From: Martelella radicis
Lineage (GTDB): Bacteria; Pseudomonadota; Alphaproteobacteria; Rhizobiales; Rhizobiaceae
DNA length: 64,000 nt
Assembly (NCBI RefSeq): GCF_014196625.1
Contig: NZ_JACIDZ010000003.1
Coordinates: forward strand, 248,001 to 312,000
Direction of reading: 5' to 3'
The notes beneath the pieces were generated by a model. It was not told the DNA's origin. It saw only the letters and a list, made by a program, of their open reading frames with translations, and did no database searches. This document shows, in pieces, positions 15,103-24,527 of the stretch; within the stretch, counting starts at the first letter, position 1; every line of letters begins with the position of its first letter. Both the position numbers and the translations under genes were made by a program.

Positions 15103-16380
15103 ATGAGTGGACACTCGAGCTATGTGCCGAAGAATGGCGTGTCGAAATGGGTGGATGCGCGACTGCCGCTGCCCCGCATGCTGTATGACAGCTTCGTTTC
15201 CTATCCCGTTCCGCGCAATCTGAATTACGCCTACACGTTCGGCGCCATGCTTTCGGTCATGCTGCTGGTGCAGATCGTGACCGGCATCGTGCTGGCGATG
15301 CACTACACATCGTCGACTTCCGCCGCCTTCCTGTCGGTCGAGAAGATCATGCGCGATGTGAATTACGGTTGGATGCTGCGCTACATGCATGCAAACGGTG
15401 CGTCGTTCTTCTTCATCGCCGTTTATCTGCATATCGCCCGCGGGCTTTATTATGGCTCCTACAAGGCGCCGCGCGAAATTCTCTGGATGCTCGGCGTGGT
15501 GATCTATCTGCTCATGATGGCGACCGGCTTCATGGGCTATGTCCTGCCCTGGGGCCAGATGTCGTTCTGGGGCGCGACCGTGATCACCGGCTTCTTCACC
15601 GCCTTTCCACTGATCGGCGACTGGGTCCAGCAGCTTCTGCTTGGCGGATTTGCCGTCGGCGAGCCGACGCTGCAGCGCTTCTTCGCACTGCATTATCTGC
15701 TGCCCTTCATGATTGCCGGCGTCGTGGTTCTGCATATCTGGGCGCTGCATGTGACCGGCCAGACCAACCCGACGGGCGTCGAGGTCAAGCAGAAGAGCGA
15801 TACGGTGCCGTTCACGCCCTATGCTACGCTGAAGGACGCCTTCGGCGTGACGATCTTCCTGATCGCCTATGTCTGGTTCATCTTCTACATGCCGAACTAT
15901 CTCGGCCATCCGGACAACTACATCCCGGCCGACTCGATGAAGACGCCGTCCCACATCGTGCCGGAGTGGTATTACCTGCCCTTCTACGCGATGCTGAGGG
16001 CGATCACCTTCGATATCGGCCCGATCGATTCCAAACTCGGTGGCGTTCTGGTAATGTTCGGTTCGATCATCATCCTGTTCTTCCTGCCCTGGCTCGATAC
16101 GTCAAAGGTCCGCTCGGCTGCCTATCGTCCGTGGTTCAAGCTGTTCTTCTGGCTGTTCGTTGCCAATGCGATCATGCTCGGCTGGCTCGGCTCGCAACCC
16201 GCCGAGGGCGTGTTCGTGGTCATGTCTCAGCTTGGAACGCTCTTCTATTTCGGGTTTTTCCTGGTGCTGATGCCGGTGCTCGGCCTGATCGAGAACCCGA
16301 CCCGGGTACCGAACTCGATTACCGAGGCGGTGCTCGAGAAGGAGGCCGCGCGCAAGAAGCCGGCCGAGAGCAATACGTGA
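15103..16380 (+). CDS. petB: Cytochrome b of the bc1 complex
   Basis: A 425-aa polytopic cytochrome b carrying both hemes and the two quinone sites. Seen: eight membrane helices, the heme-bearing helices with [19 protein letters not shown] and [20 protein letters not shown], the Qo-site PEWY motif at residues 287-290, and the [15 protein letters not shown] loop. The ATG follows GAGGGGGAGAGA. The stop overlaps an ATG by one nucleotide, and petC proper starts 23 nt later. Bacterial length with a free cytochrome c1 downstream means it is not split into b6 plus subunit IV. Confidence 0.97.
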   Translation: MSGHSSYVPKNGVSKWVDARLPLPRMLYDSFVSYPVPRNLNYAYTFGAMLSVMLLVQIVTGIVLAMHYTSSTSAAFLSVEKIMRDVNYGWMLRYMHANGASFFFIAVYLHIARGLYYGSYKAPREILWMLGVVIYLLMMATGFMGYVLPWGQMSFWGATVITGFFTAFPLIGDWVQQLLLGGFAVGEPTLQRFFALHYLLPFMIAGVVVLHIWALHVTGQTNPTGVEVKQKSDTVPFTPYATLKDAFGVTIFLIAYVWFIFYMPNYLGHPDNYIPADSMKTPSHIVPEWYYLPFYAMLRAITFDIGPIDSKLGGVLVMFGSIIILFFLPWLDTSKVRSAAYRPWFKLFFWLFVANAIMLGWLGSQPAEGVFVVMSQLGTLFYFGFFLVLMPVLGLIENPTRVPNSITEAVLEKEAARKKPAESNT

Positions 16381-16403
16381 TGCGTGGCGAGAGGGGAAAA
16401 ACC

Positions 16404-17261
16404 ATGAAAAAGCTTATCGCCACCGTTCTGTTTTCGGCACTCCTTTCACCCTTCTGTCTTTCGTCCGCCTTGGCTGCGGAAGAGGGGGAAGAGGGCGGCA
16501 CGCCGCATTATCCGCTGGAGCATCCCGAACAGATGGACTGGAGTTTCGCCGGCCCGCTTGGCACCTATGACCGCGGCCAGCTCCAGCGCGGCCTGAAGGT
16601 CTACAAGGATGTCTGTTCCGCCTGCCATTCGCTCGATCTGGTTGCCTTCCGCACGCTTTCAGGGCTGGGCTATTCCGAGGAACAGGTGAAGGCCTTTGCC
16701 GCCGAATACGAGATCGAGGCCGGGCCTGACAATGACGGCAACATGTATATGCGGCCGGGCATTCCGTCGGACTATTTCCCGGCGCCATTCGAGAATGCAG
16801 AACAGGCCGCGGCGTCCAACAATGGCGCAGCCCCGCCGGATCTGTCATTGATGGCCAAGGCGCGCGGCATCACGCGCGGCTTCCCGACCTTCATCTTCGA
16901 CATATTCACCCAGTATCAGGAAGGCGGGCCGGATTATATCCATGCTCTGCTGACCGGCTATGAAGAGCCGCCGGAAGGCGTCGAGATCCCGGCGGGGACC
17001 CATTACAACCCCTATTTCGCCAATGCCGCCTCTCTCGCCATGGCGCCGCCGCTTTCCGAGGGAATCGTCTCCTACGACGATGGCGCGCCGGAGACGGTGG
17101 ACCAGTATGCGCGCGACGTTGCCGCCTTCCTGATGTGGACGGCGGAACCGAAGCTGGAGGATCGCAAGCAGACCGGTCTCGTGGTCATGGTTTTCCTGGT
17201 GATCATGGCTGTTCTCGTGTTCCTCACGAAAAAATCGGTCTATGCACGCAAGCACGATTGA
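16404..17261 (+). CDS. petC: Cytochrome c1 of the bc1 complex
   Basis: A 285-aa periplasmic heme protein that passes electrons from the Rieske centre to soluble cytochrome c. A signal peptide (MKKLIATVLFSALLSPFCL..ALA) precedes the mature protein. The heme motif CSACH is at residues 71-75, and the axial Met lies in ASLAMAPPLSEG. A C-terminal membrane anchor (GLVVMVFLVIMAVLVFLT) ends the protein. The ATG at 16404, with GAGAGGGG about 8 nt upstream, is preferred over the overlapping ATG at 16380 because it starts the signal peptide. A strong terminator follows, closing the operon. Confidence 0.95.
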   Translation: MKKLIATVLFSALLSPFCLSSALAAEEGEEGGTPHYPLEHPEQMDWSFAGPLGTYDRGQLQRGLKVYKDVCSACHSLDLVAFRTLSGLGYSEEQVKAFAAEYEIEAGPDNDGNMYMRPGIPSDYFPAPFENAEQAAASNNGAAPPDLSLMAKARGITRGFPTFIFDIFTQYQEGGPDYIHALLTGYEEPPEGVEIPAGTHYNPYFANAASLAMAPPLSEGIVSYDDGAPETVDQYARDVAAFLMWTAEPKLEDRKQTGLVVMVFLVIMAVLVFLTKKSVYARKHD

Positions 17262-17289
17262 TTTTTCGTGCTCAAGCGTGAAGAAAGGA

Positions 17290-17313
17290 AAGGCGGTGCG
17301 GACCGCCTTTTTT
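17290..17313 (+). terminator. Rho-independent terminator of petABC
   Basis: AAGGCGGT-GCGG-ACCGCCTT, an 8-bp perfect stem with a 4-nt loop, followed by TTTT, 28 nt after the petC stop. Confidence 0.85.
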
Positions 17314-17369
17314 CATGGACTGCCCGACCGTATTGCCTGGACCAAAGCCCGACAAAAGGACGTCAGTAG

Positions 17370-17909
17370 ATGAATCCCAATCCTGAATTGCTCAATGCCA
17401 TTCGCTCGATTCCGGATTACCCGAAGCCCGGTATCATCTTTCGTGACATCACCACCCTTCTGGGCGATGCGCGGGCCTTTCGCCGGGCCGTTGATGAACT
17501 GGTTCAGCCTTATGTCGGCATGAAAATCGACAAGATCGCGGGCATCGAGGCGCGGGGTTTCATTCTGGGCGGCGCACTTGCGCACCAGCTTTCAGCAGGC
17601 TTCGTGCCGATCCGCAAGAAGGGCAAGCTGCCCGACAAGACCGTCTCCATGACTTATTCGCTTGAGTATGGCGAAGATGAGATGGAAATGCATGTCGATG
17701 CCGTCAAACCGGGTGAGAAGGTCATTCTCGTCGATGATCTCATTGCCACCGGCGGTACGGCCGAAGGCGCGGTCAAGCTCCTCCGCCAGATCGGCGCGGA
17801 GATCGTCTCGGCCTGCTTCATCATCGATCTGAAGGATCTTCCCGGTCGCAAGAAGCTCGAAGCCATGGATGTCGAGGTTCGCTCGCTGGTGCAGTACGAA
17901 GGCCACTGA
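17370..17909 (+). CDS. apt: Adenine phosphoribosyltransferase
   Basis: A 179-aa type I phosphoribosyltransferase converting adenine and PRPP to AMP (purine salvage, cytoplasm). Seen: the N-terminal [18 protein letters not shown] hood, [15 protein letters not shown] for adenine and ribose binding, [10 protein letters not shown] and the PRPP loop [15 protein letters not shown] (residues 124-138). Length matches E. coli Apt. AAAGGA lies 10 nt before the ATG. It stands alone after the pet terminator. The PRPP it uses is made by Prs at 27149. Confidence 0.95.
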   Translation: MNPNPELLNAIRSIPDYPKPGIIFRDITTLLGDARAFRRAVDELVQPYVGMKIDKIAGIEARGFILGGALAHQLSAGFVPIRKKGKLPDKTVSMTYSLEYGEDEMEMHVDAVKPGEKVILVDDLIATGGTAEGAVKLLRQIGAEIVSACFIIDLKDLPGRKKLEAMDVEVRSLVQYEGH

Positions 17910-17927
17910 GGCCTTCGCAGGAGGCAT

Positions 17928-18419
<492 letters not shown>

Positions 18420-18502
18420 CTGTTCGCCCGGTTGTTGTTGCAGGTAAGGAATTTCGTTGCTGAGAAGGTGGGGCAGGAAGGGATCACCTTCAAGCCAAAA
18501 GG

Positions 18503-18531
18503 AAAGGCCGGTCGTATCCGGACCGGCCTTT
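18503..18531 (-). terminator. Terminator downstream of ychF
   Basis: AAAGGCCGGTC paired perfectly with GACCGGCCTTT (11 bp, 7-nt loop). It lies between the ychF stop and the glutathione peroxidase start, with a short pyrimidine-rich tail on the minus strand. Confidence 0.75.
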
Positions 18532-18556
18532 AATATGCATTTCATGTCGCTCTGGC

Positions 18557-19660
18557 TTACGTATTGAACCGGAAGTGGATGACGTCGCCGTCCTGAACCA
18601 CATACTCCTTGCCTTCGTCGCGGGCCTTGCCGGCTTCCTTGGCGCCGGTCTCGCCCTTGAAGGCGATGAAGTCGTCATAGGCGATCGTGAAGGCGCGGAT
18701 GAAGCCGCGTTCGAAATCGGTGTGGATCACGCCGGCGGCGGCCGGCGCCTTGGTGCCGCGACGGATGGTCCAGGCGCGGGTTTCCTTGGGACCGACGGTG
18801 AAATAGGTAATCAGGTCCAGAAGCTCGTAGCCGGCGCGGATCAGGCGGTCGAGGCCAGCTTCCTCCAGGCCCATCTCGGAGAGGAACATCTCCGCTTCCT
18901 CGGCGTCGAGCTGGGCAACTTCGGCCTCGATGGCAGCCGAAATGATAACGGTCCCGGCAGACTGTTCAGCGGCCATGGCGGCTACTTTTACCGTCTGCGC
19001 ATTGCCTTTCGCCGCATCGCCTTCGGCGACATTGCAGACGTACAGCACCGGCTTCGACGTCAGGAGGTTCAGGCCTTTCAGGATTTTGACGTCCTCGGCG
19101 TCCAGCTCGTTCAAGAGCGAGCGTACCGGCTTGCCATCCTGCAGAAGCTTCAGCGATGCTTCCATCACCGGAAGCACGGCGAGCGCTTCCTTGTCCTTGC
19201 CGGTCGCGCGCTTGCGGATCTGGTCGACCCGGCGTTCCAGGCTTTCAAGGTCGGCAAGCATCAGTTCGGTTTCGATCGTATCGGCGTCGGCAACCGGATC
19301 GATCCGGCCTTCGACATGGGTGATGTCGTCATCCTCGAAACAGCGCAGAACATGAACAACGGCATCGACCTCGCGGATATTGGCGAGGAACTGGTTGCCG
19401 AGACCTTCGCCCTTGGAGGCGCCGCGTACCAGGCCTGCAATATCCACGAAGGAGATGCGGGTCGGAATGATTTCCTTCGAGCCGGCGATCTTTGCAAGGG
19501 CTGCCATTCGCGGATCGGGGACGGCAACCTCGCCGGTATTGGGCTCGATCGTGCAGAAGGGATAGTTGGCGGCCTGAGCTGCGGCGGTCTTGGTCAGCGC
19601 GTTGAAAAGGGTCGACTTGCCTACATTGGGCAGGCCGACAATTCCGCATTTGAAGCCCAT
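18557..19660 (-). CDS. ychF: Redox-regulated ATPase (Obg-related)
   Basis: A 367-aa TRAFAC-class P-loop protein of the YchF/Ola1 family, which hydrolyses ATP rather than GTP, associates with ribosomes and affects oxidative-stress responses. Seen: the start [22 protein letters not shown] (G1), the switch [23 protein letters not shown], an inserted coiled region (residues 120-210) and a C-terminal TGS domain with [22 protein letters not shown]. The G4 motif is the non-canonical NxxE type. ATG at 19660. It would be co-oriented with pth, which lies upstream beyond clpS on the same strand. Confidence 0.95.
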   Translation of the reverse strand: MGFKCGIVGLPNVGKSTLFNALTKTAAAQAANYPFCTIEPNTGEVAVPDPRMAALAKIAGSKEIIPTRISFVDIAGLVRGASKGEGLGNQFLANIREVDAVVHVLRCFEDDDITHVEGRIDPVADADTIETELMLADLESLERRVDQIRKRATGKDKEALAVLPVMEASLKLLQDGKPVRSLLNELDAEDVKILKGLNLLTSKPVLYVCNVAEGDAAKGNAQTVKVAAMAAEQSAGTVIISAAIEAEVAQLDAEEAEMFLSEMGLEEAGLDRLIRAGYELLDLITYFTVGPKETRAWTIRRGTKAPAAAGVIHTDFERGFIRAFTIAYDDFIAFKGETGAKEAGKARDEGKEYVVQDGDVIHFRFNT

Positions 19661-19896
19661 GGGGATATCCTGCTTTTAAATTCGTTTCCTGGCCCGAGGC
19701 TATGGGCGATGTAGGCGCCCAAGGTCAAGGCCTCATCACCAATGAGCGGCTTTTCTGCGGGGCGGCCCTTGCGAAATCGGGCCTTAAAGCGCAAAATAGG
19801 GCAATTGCGGTTTGTCAGTTTCTGACATGAACAGTGCGCGCGCGCCGGCCGCTTATTCCTCATTTCGAACGATGACAAGGAATGGACGGGTCAGCC

Positions 19897-20208
19897 ATGA
19901 GCGACACGGGCTCCGATACCAAACGCAAGACGACGACCAGGCTGAAGGTCGCCAAGCCGCGTCTTTACAAGGTCATTCTCGTCAATGACGACTTTACCCC
20001 GCGCGAATTCGTGCTGGTGATCCTGAAGGCTGTTTTCCGCATGAGTGAGGAACAGGGCTACAACGTCATGATGACCGCCCATCAGAAGGGCAAGTGCGTG
20101 GTCGCGGTCTACAGTCGCGATATTGCCGAGACCAAGGCCAAGGAAGCCATCGATCTCGCCAAGCAGGCAGGCTTCCCTCTGATGTTCGTCACCGAGCCGG
20201 AGGACTGA
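19897..20208 (+). CDS. clpS: ATP-dependent Clp protease adaptor, ClpS2 type
   Basis: A 103-aa adaptor that delivers N-degron substrates to ClpAP. Conserved ClpS elements: KVILVNDDFTPREFV, where NDD binds the substrate amino group, MTAHQKGKCVVAVYS with the His of the pocket, and ETKAKEAIDLAKQAGFPL. Where ClpS1 and E. coli have TPMEF, this one has TPREF, a change at the gatekeeper Met. This fits the second ClpS paralog of rhizobia. ATG at 19897 (MSDTGSD) is chosen; an ATG 15 nt earlier touches AAGGA without spacing. A terminator overlaps its stop codon and the end of pth. Confidence 0.92.
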   Translation: MSDTGSDTKRKTTTRLKVAKPRLYKVILVNDDFTPREFVLVILKAVFRMSEEQGYNVMMTAHQKGKCVVAVYSRDIAETKAKEAIDLAKQAGFPLMFVTEPED

Positions 20209-20232
20209 GAAGCCGGCTCTCAGTCCTTTTTT
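20202..20232 (+). terminator. Terminator overlapping the ends of clpS and pth
   Basis: GGACTGAGA-loop AGCCGGC-TCTCAGTCC, a 9-bp perfect stem followed by six T. It includes the clpS stop codon and extends into the last codons of the convergent pth. Confidence 0.85.
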
Positions 20233-20936
20233 CCGCCGAACATCTTCTTCAGCATATCGGCCATCGGGCCGCTCTCGGGCATTTTTTGCTGGCCGCGCTG
20301 ACGCGCCTTGTGGATATGGGATTGAGCTTTGGGCTTGGCTGCGGGCTTCGGAGCGGGTTTTGCCGAGGTTGTATTGCCGACAAGCGCTATTCTGTTCATG
20401 AATTGCGAGTCTTCACCGCGCACGAGAAGGTCGGTGTTTTTGGCAATGCCCTCCAGTAGCGGCTCCAGCCATTCGCTATCGGACCTTGCGAAATTGCCGA
20501 GAACGTGGCCGTGGACGCGGGCCTTGTCGCCGGGATGGCCTATGCCGAGGCGCAGGCGCCGGTAGTCCTTGCCGCAATGAGCGTCGATCGATTTGATGCC
20601 GTTATGCCCGCCGGAGCCGCCGCCTGTCTTCATCCGTGCCTTGCCGGGGATCAGGTCGAGCTCGTCATAGATGACCAGGAGATCCTCAAGCGAAAGCTTG
20701 TAGAAGCGCAGCGCCTCGCCGACGCTTTCGCCGGACAGGTTCATGAAGGTCTGCGGCTTGATCAGGAGTATTTTTTCGCCGGCAATGCTGCCCTCGGAAA
20801 TCAGGCCCTTGAATTTGGCCGACCATGGCGAAAACCCGTTCTCCTCGGCGATCGCTTCCACGGCCATGAAGCCGATATTGTGCCGGTTGCCGGCATATTG
20901 GCCGCCGGGATTGCCGAGACCCGCGATGATGAACAT
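20220..20936 (-). CDS. pth: Peptidyl-tRNA hydrolase
   Basis: A 238-aa enzyme that releases peptides from peptidyl-tRNA dropped by stalled ribosomes. Seen: [20 protein letters not shown] with the catalytic Asn and His (residues 4-23), [13 protein letters not shown], and [28 protein letters not shown] with the catalytic Asp and the RNA-binding loop. The C-terminal 45 residues form a Lys/Ala/Pro-rich tail common in rhizobia. The start [12 protein letters not shown] is the family norm; 18 earlier codons are rejected. In many relatives pth follows rplY directly; here a GGDEF-EAL gene intervenes. Confidence 0.94.
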   Translation of the reverse strand: MFIIAGLGNPGGQYAGNRHNIGFMAVEAIAEENGFSPWSAKFKGLISEGSIAGEKILLIKPQTFMNLSGESVGEALRFYKLSLEDLLVIYDELDLIPGKARMKTGGGSGGHNGIKSIDAHCGKDYRRLRLGIGHPGDKARVHGHVLGNFARSDSEWLEPLLEGIAKNTDLLVRGEDSQFMNRIALVGNTTSAKPAPKPAAKPKAQSHIHKARQRGQQKMPESGPMADMLKKMFGGKKD

Positions 20937-21054
20937 GAATTGCCGTCCCTTGTGAATAGCGGCTCTGTTCCACCGCGTTTGCGCGCGCATGTCAATATCC
21001 GCATGAGACGCGGCAGAGCGTCGGAAAGTGCCGTTGTGCCGTATCGTCGGTCGT

Positions 21055-23325
21055 CTAGACGCGCTTCAGAGCCTCGTGAAGGGGAAGCGGCGGCGCAAAC
21101 AGGTAGCCCTGACCGTACTGGACCCCGATGGTGAGCACCTGAAGAGACTGCTCCTCATCTTCCACCCCTTCTGCGACCATCGTGCAGTCCATTTTCCGGG
21201 CGATCGCAACAATGCCTTCGATCAACCGCCTGCTGCGGGCGGCGAGGGCGGGGTCGCTGTGCGTCAGCCCCTTGGTGAAGGTCTGGTCGATCTTGATCGT
21301 GTCGACGTGAAAACGGGTTAGATAGGCAAGAGAGGAGTAACCCGTGCCGAAATCATCGAGCGCGATCCTGCATCCCATCTCCTTCAGCCTGCGCAGGCTT
21401 TCGGAGATGCGGTCATTATCCTCCATGAAAACCGCCTCGGTGATCTCGACCGTGAGCCGGCTGGCATCGATGCCGTAGGCCGCAAGCTCCCGCTCCATGA
21501 AAGCGACCTTGTCAGGCGTAAGCTGAACCGGAGATAGATTGACGGTGATATGAAGGCGGTCGTCTCCGCGTTTCCTGCTGAGCGCGCAAAGACCCGACAG
21601 CGCCTTGGAAAACAACTGCCGGCCGGCATGATCGATCCACTTGGTTTCTTCCGCTACGGCGATGAATTCGCCGGGGGGGATCAGGCCCTTTTCCGGATGA
21701 TTAAGGCGCATCAGGGCCTCGAAACCGATGATCTGGCCGCTCGCGAGACAGGTTATTGGCTGGAAGCTGGGTTCGAAGAGATTTTCCTCAACCCCGCGCA
21801 GAATGTCGGCCTCCGTCTCCGTCCGCTTCTTGCGGCTTGCAAGCATCTGCGGCTCGAAGACCCGGATGCCGTTGCCGCCTTCTGCCTTGCGCGATGTCGC
21901 GGCAATGGCTGCGAACCGGATGAGGTCGTCGGCATCGGCTGCGTCCTCGGGAAAATGCGCGATCCCGATGCTGGCGGTGACGGTAATGGCGGCCGGACCA
22001 ACCAGGAACGGTTCGGCGGTCGTTGCGTGAACCGCGTCCGCGATCGACCGGGCCGTTATTGCCGCATCCGGTCCGACAACGGCGATGGCGAATTCATCGC
22101 CTCCGAGCCGGGCCGAAAGCGCCGCCTTCTGCAAGGCTTGGTTGGAGCGTTTGACAAACGCGCGCAGCAGTTCCTCTCCTGCGCTATAGCCGTGGTGATC
22201 ATTGATGGATTTGAAGCGGTCGAGGTCGATGACCAGACAGGCGAGGCTGCTTTCCGGCGCAGCATCTGAAACAAGGCTGGCAAGCATCTTCTCGAAGCCG
22301 ACCCGGTTGGCAAGGCCCGTGAGATAATCGGAAAATTCGGCCGTCACCGGCTTGCCCGACAAACCCGTCAACTCCGAGATGTCCTGGGTCACGGCGAGCG
22401 TGAAGGTCTCGCCCTCCGGCGTCGACACGGCGGTAGCCGCAAACCAGACGTCCGAAGCCGTTCCATCGGCGTGCCGGAACCTCAACGTCCCCTTCTGCGG
22501 CCGGCGTTCGGTGCGCATGTCAGCGAGGCGTTTTGTAATCATGTCGCGGTCCGGGTCGACGATGAAGTCAGCGATGTCAGCGCCGCTGACCGCCTCGCGC
22601 CGATAACCGCCTCGCGCGAGCCATGCCGCACTGGCCGCCACCAGCCGACCCTCGTCGGAGATCAGGCTGGCCATGTGGGTTTCGCTCTCGAACAGGTGTC
22701 CGAACGGTGGGGCGGTTTCCTTTTGCGAAATGGAGAAAATACCTTTCGGCAGCAGTCCGCTGTCGTCGCCCGGCATTCCGGCCGTCTCTCTCGGCTGAAC
22801 GGATTTTGGCGCAGGGCGTGGCCCGAACGTGCGGGCAAGGCGCCAGGTCACCCAGAAAAGAAAGATCGTGGCCACCAGCGCGGCAATGCTCATCAGCCAG
22901 AAACCGACGCCTGCCGCCGTCCGGTTGGAAAAATAAAGCCGGATGAGCCCGATCTGTTCGTCGCCGCTTGCCGGATCGGCAAGAAGCGGACGTGTCAGGG
23001 AGGCGAGGCTGCCGTCAATGTTCTCGTCTGCCAGTGCCAGTTCGAGCGCACCCGTCCGGTCGCGGATTTCCAGCTTTTCTATTTCCGGCGAGCTCTTGAT
23101 CGCGGCGGCGATCGTCTCGATTGCCGTGTAATCGGCGGCGGTCAGCGAGATCGCCAGCGCCGGCGCGCTGATCTCGGCGAGTTGGGCTATGTTGCGGGAG
23201 AGCTGAAGACGGTCAGTTTCGATGTTCCAGAGCGAATAAAGGGAGACGATCAGCAGAGCCAGGCTTGTGACGCAGGCGCCTGCCAGGGCGATCAGAACGT
23301 CTTTGTGGGATCGCAGACTGATCAT
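21055..23325 (-). CDS. PAS-GGDEF-EAL membrane protein (c-di-GMP turnover)
   Basis: A 756-aa signalling protein. Two membrane helices (about residues 9-30 and 145-165) flank a periplasmic sensor domain. A PAS-like region follows (about 240-340), then a GGDEF domain with intact GGDEF near residue 406, and an EAL domain with EALMR near 536 and [13 protein letters not shown]. Both active-site motifs look intact, so it could make and/or degrade cyclic di-GMP. Many dual proteins use GGDEF only as a regulatory GTP-binding unit. The start at 23325 (MISLRSHKD) puts the first helix at the N-terminus; an upstream extension is open and not excluded. It lies between rplY and pth on the same strand. Confidence 0.9.
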   Translation of the reverse strand: MISLRSHKDVLIALAGACVTSLALLIVSLYSLWNIETDRLQLSRNIAQLAEISAPALAISLTAADYTAIETIAAAIKSSPEIEKLEIRDRTGALELALADENIDGSLASLTRPLLADPASGDEQIGLIRLYFSNRTAAGVGFWLMSIAALVATIFLFWVTWRLARTFGPRPAPKSVQPRETAGMPGDDSGLLPKGIFSISQKETAPPFGHLFESETHMASLISDEGRLVAASAAWLARGGYRREAVSGADIADFIVDPDRDMITKRLADMRTERRPQKGTLRFRHADGTASDVWFAATAVSTPEGETFTLAVTQDISELTGLSGKPVTAEFSDYLTGLANRVGFEKMLASLVSDAAPESSLACLVIDLDRFKSINDHHGYSAGEELLRAFVKRSNQALQKAALSARLGGDEFAIAVVGPDAAITARSIADAVHATTAEPFLVGPAAITVTASIGIAHFPEDAADADDLIRFAAIAATSRKAEGGNGIRVFEPQMLASRKKRTETEADILRGVEENLFEPSFQPITCLASGQIIGFEALMRLNHPEKGLIPPGEFIAVAEETKWIDHAGRQLFSKALSGLCALSRKRGDDRLHITVNLSPVQLTPDKVAFMERELAAYGIDASRLTVEITEAVFMEDNDRISESLRRLKEMGCRIALDDFGTGYSSLAYLTRFHVDTIKIDQTFTKGLTHSDPALAARSRRLIEGIVAIARKMDCTMVAEGVEDEEQSLQVLTIGVQYGQGYLFAPPLPLHEALKRV

Positions 23326-23545
23326 GTGCTCGTACGTGGTCCCTTCTCCACGCTCAATACCGATATTGTGGATGATCCGGCGAAGGCCGGCAAAACGTAA
23401 GTTTTGGCTTCCGAATAACATGCATGCTTTTTATCCGGCCTGCAATAAGAAACCCCTAACGGAGCGGCTTGAACGGAGGGAGATGCGAACGGCCGGCGGC
23501 GCCGTGGGAGTGGAAATGCAATCACAGATCGCGCCGGAAAGAAAA

Positions 23546-23574
23546 CGAAAAAGCCGCGGGCTCTCCCGCGGCTT
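23546..23574 (-). terminator. Rho-independent terminator of rplY
   Basis: On the minus strand AAGCCGCGGG and CCCGCGGCTT form a 10-bp perfect stem with a 4-nt loop, followed by TTTTT, 30 nt after the rplY stop. It separates rplY from the GGDEF-EAL gene. Confidence 0.88.
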
Positions 23575-23603
23575 GATGCATGCTGCCTTTACGCCGCAGC
23601 GTC

Positions 23604-24245
23604 TTATTCTTCCGAAGCTTCGCCTTCGTCCTCTGCGACTTCCGCTTCCTCGGCCTCGTCCTGCTCGGACTTCAGGCCCGCCGGAGCGGCGATCGTGGCG
23701 ATGGTGAAGTCGCGGTCGGTGATGACCGGAGTCACGTTCGCCGGAAGGTTCACTGCCGATATGTGGATCGATTCGCCGACATTGACGGGTGCAAGGTCAA
23801 CCGTGATGCTGTCGGGAATGGCGTTTGCCGGGCAGTGGAACTCGACTTCGTGGCGGACGATGTTGAGCACGCCACCCTTCTTGATGCCGGGGCAGGTTTC
23901 TTCATTGATGAAGTGGACCGGAACGGCAACCGTGACGATGCTCTTCTCGGAGACCCGCAGGAAGTCGACATGCATGACGAAGTCGCGGACCGGATCGAGC
24001 TGGTAGTCCTTCGGCAGGACCATGTACTTATCCTTGCCAACCTCGATCGTGAAGGTCGTGGTCATGAAGCCGCCGTCGAAGATGCGCTTGGTCACTTCCT
24101 TGCGGGAGACCGCGATCGAAACCGGGGCTTTCTTGTCGCCGTAGATGACGGCAGGCACCAGACCGTTGCGGCGCAGTTCGCGGGAGGACCCCTTACCGAC
24201 CCGTTCGCGCGCTTCGGCCGTGAGCAGAGAGCTTTTGTCGCTCAT
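23604..24245 (-). CDS. rplY: 50S ribosomal protein L25 (Ctc, long form)
   Basis: A 213-aa ribosomal protein of the L25/TL5/CTC family that binds 5S rRNA. The N-terminal domain carries [25 protein letters not shown], the 5S-binding part. The C-terminal TL5 beta domain covers about residues 100-185 and is followed by a very acidic tail (EDEGEASEE). This long form is typical of alphaproteobacteria and is often called a general stress protein. The ATG has AAAGGAAA just upstream. A promoter-like site lies about 115 nt upstream, and a strong terminator follows. Confidence 0.95.
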   Translation of the reverse strand: MSDKSSLLTAEARERVGKGSSRELRRNGLVPAVIYGDKKAPVSIAVSRKEVTKRIFDGGFMTTTFTIEVGKDKYMVLPKDYQLDPVRDFVMHVDFLRVSEKSIVTVAVPVHFINEETCPGIKKGGVLNIVRHEVEFHCPANAIPDSITVDLAPVNVGESIHISAVNLPANVTPVITDRDFTIATIAAPAGLKSEQDEAEEAEVAEDEGEASEE

Positions 24246-24360
24246 GGCATTTCCTTTCAGGTTATATGGAGCGTTATGTCGGCAGCCATTCTGCCGCCAA
24301 AACGGAGGGACAAGCCCTCATTCGCGCTGCCTCCAAGGGTGTCTGCGCGAACGGGGTGGC

Positions 24361-24388
24361 TATATAGGAGGCGCCTGCAAAAGGCAAG
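24361..24388 (-). promoter_or_regulatory. Candidate housekeeping promoter of rplY
   Basis: Minus strand: CTTGCC, a 16-nt spacer, then TATATA, close to the rhizobial consensus CTTGAC-N17-CTATAT though the spacing is slightly short. It implies a 5' leader of about 110 nt, which holds a GGCAG/CTGCC hairpin near 24281. Confidence 0.5.
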
Positions 24389-24527
24389 AGCGGAGCGCGC
24401 AGTGGTCCGCTTTGACGTCACAGGCGTGTTACGACCGGCGTTTTTTACTGTTCCGGCCTGATCCAACGCGCTACTAATATTCGCAATAGAGCTTTTTTAT
24501 CAGGGCTTCGTGGCCCGGAGGGACTGT

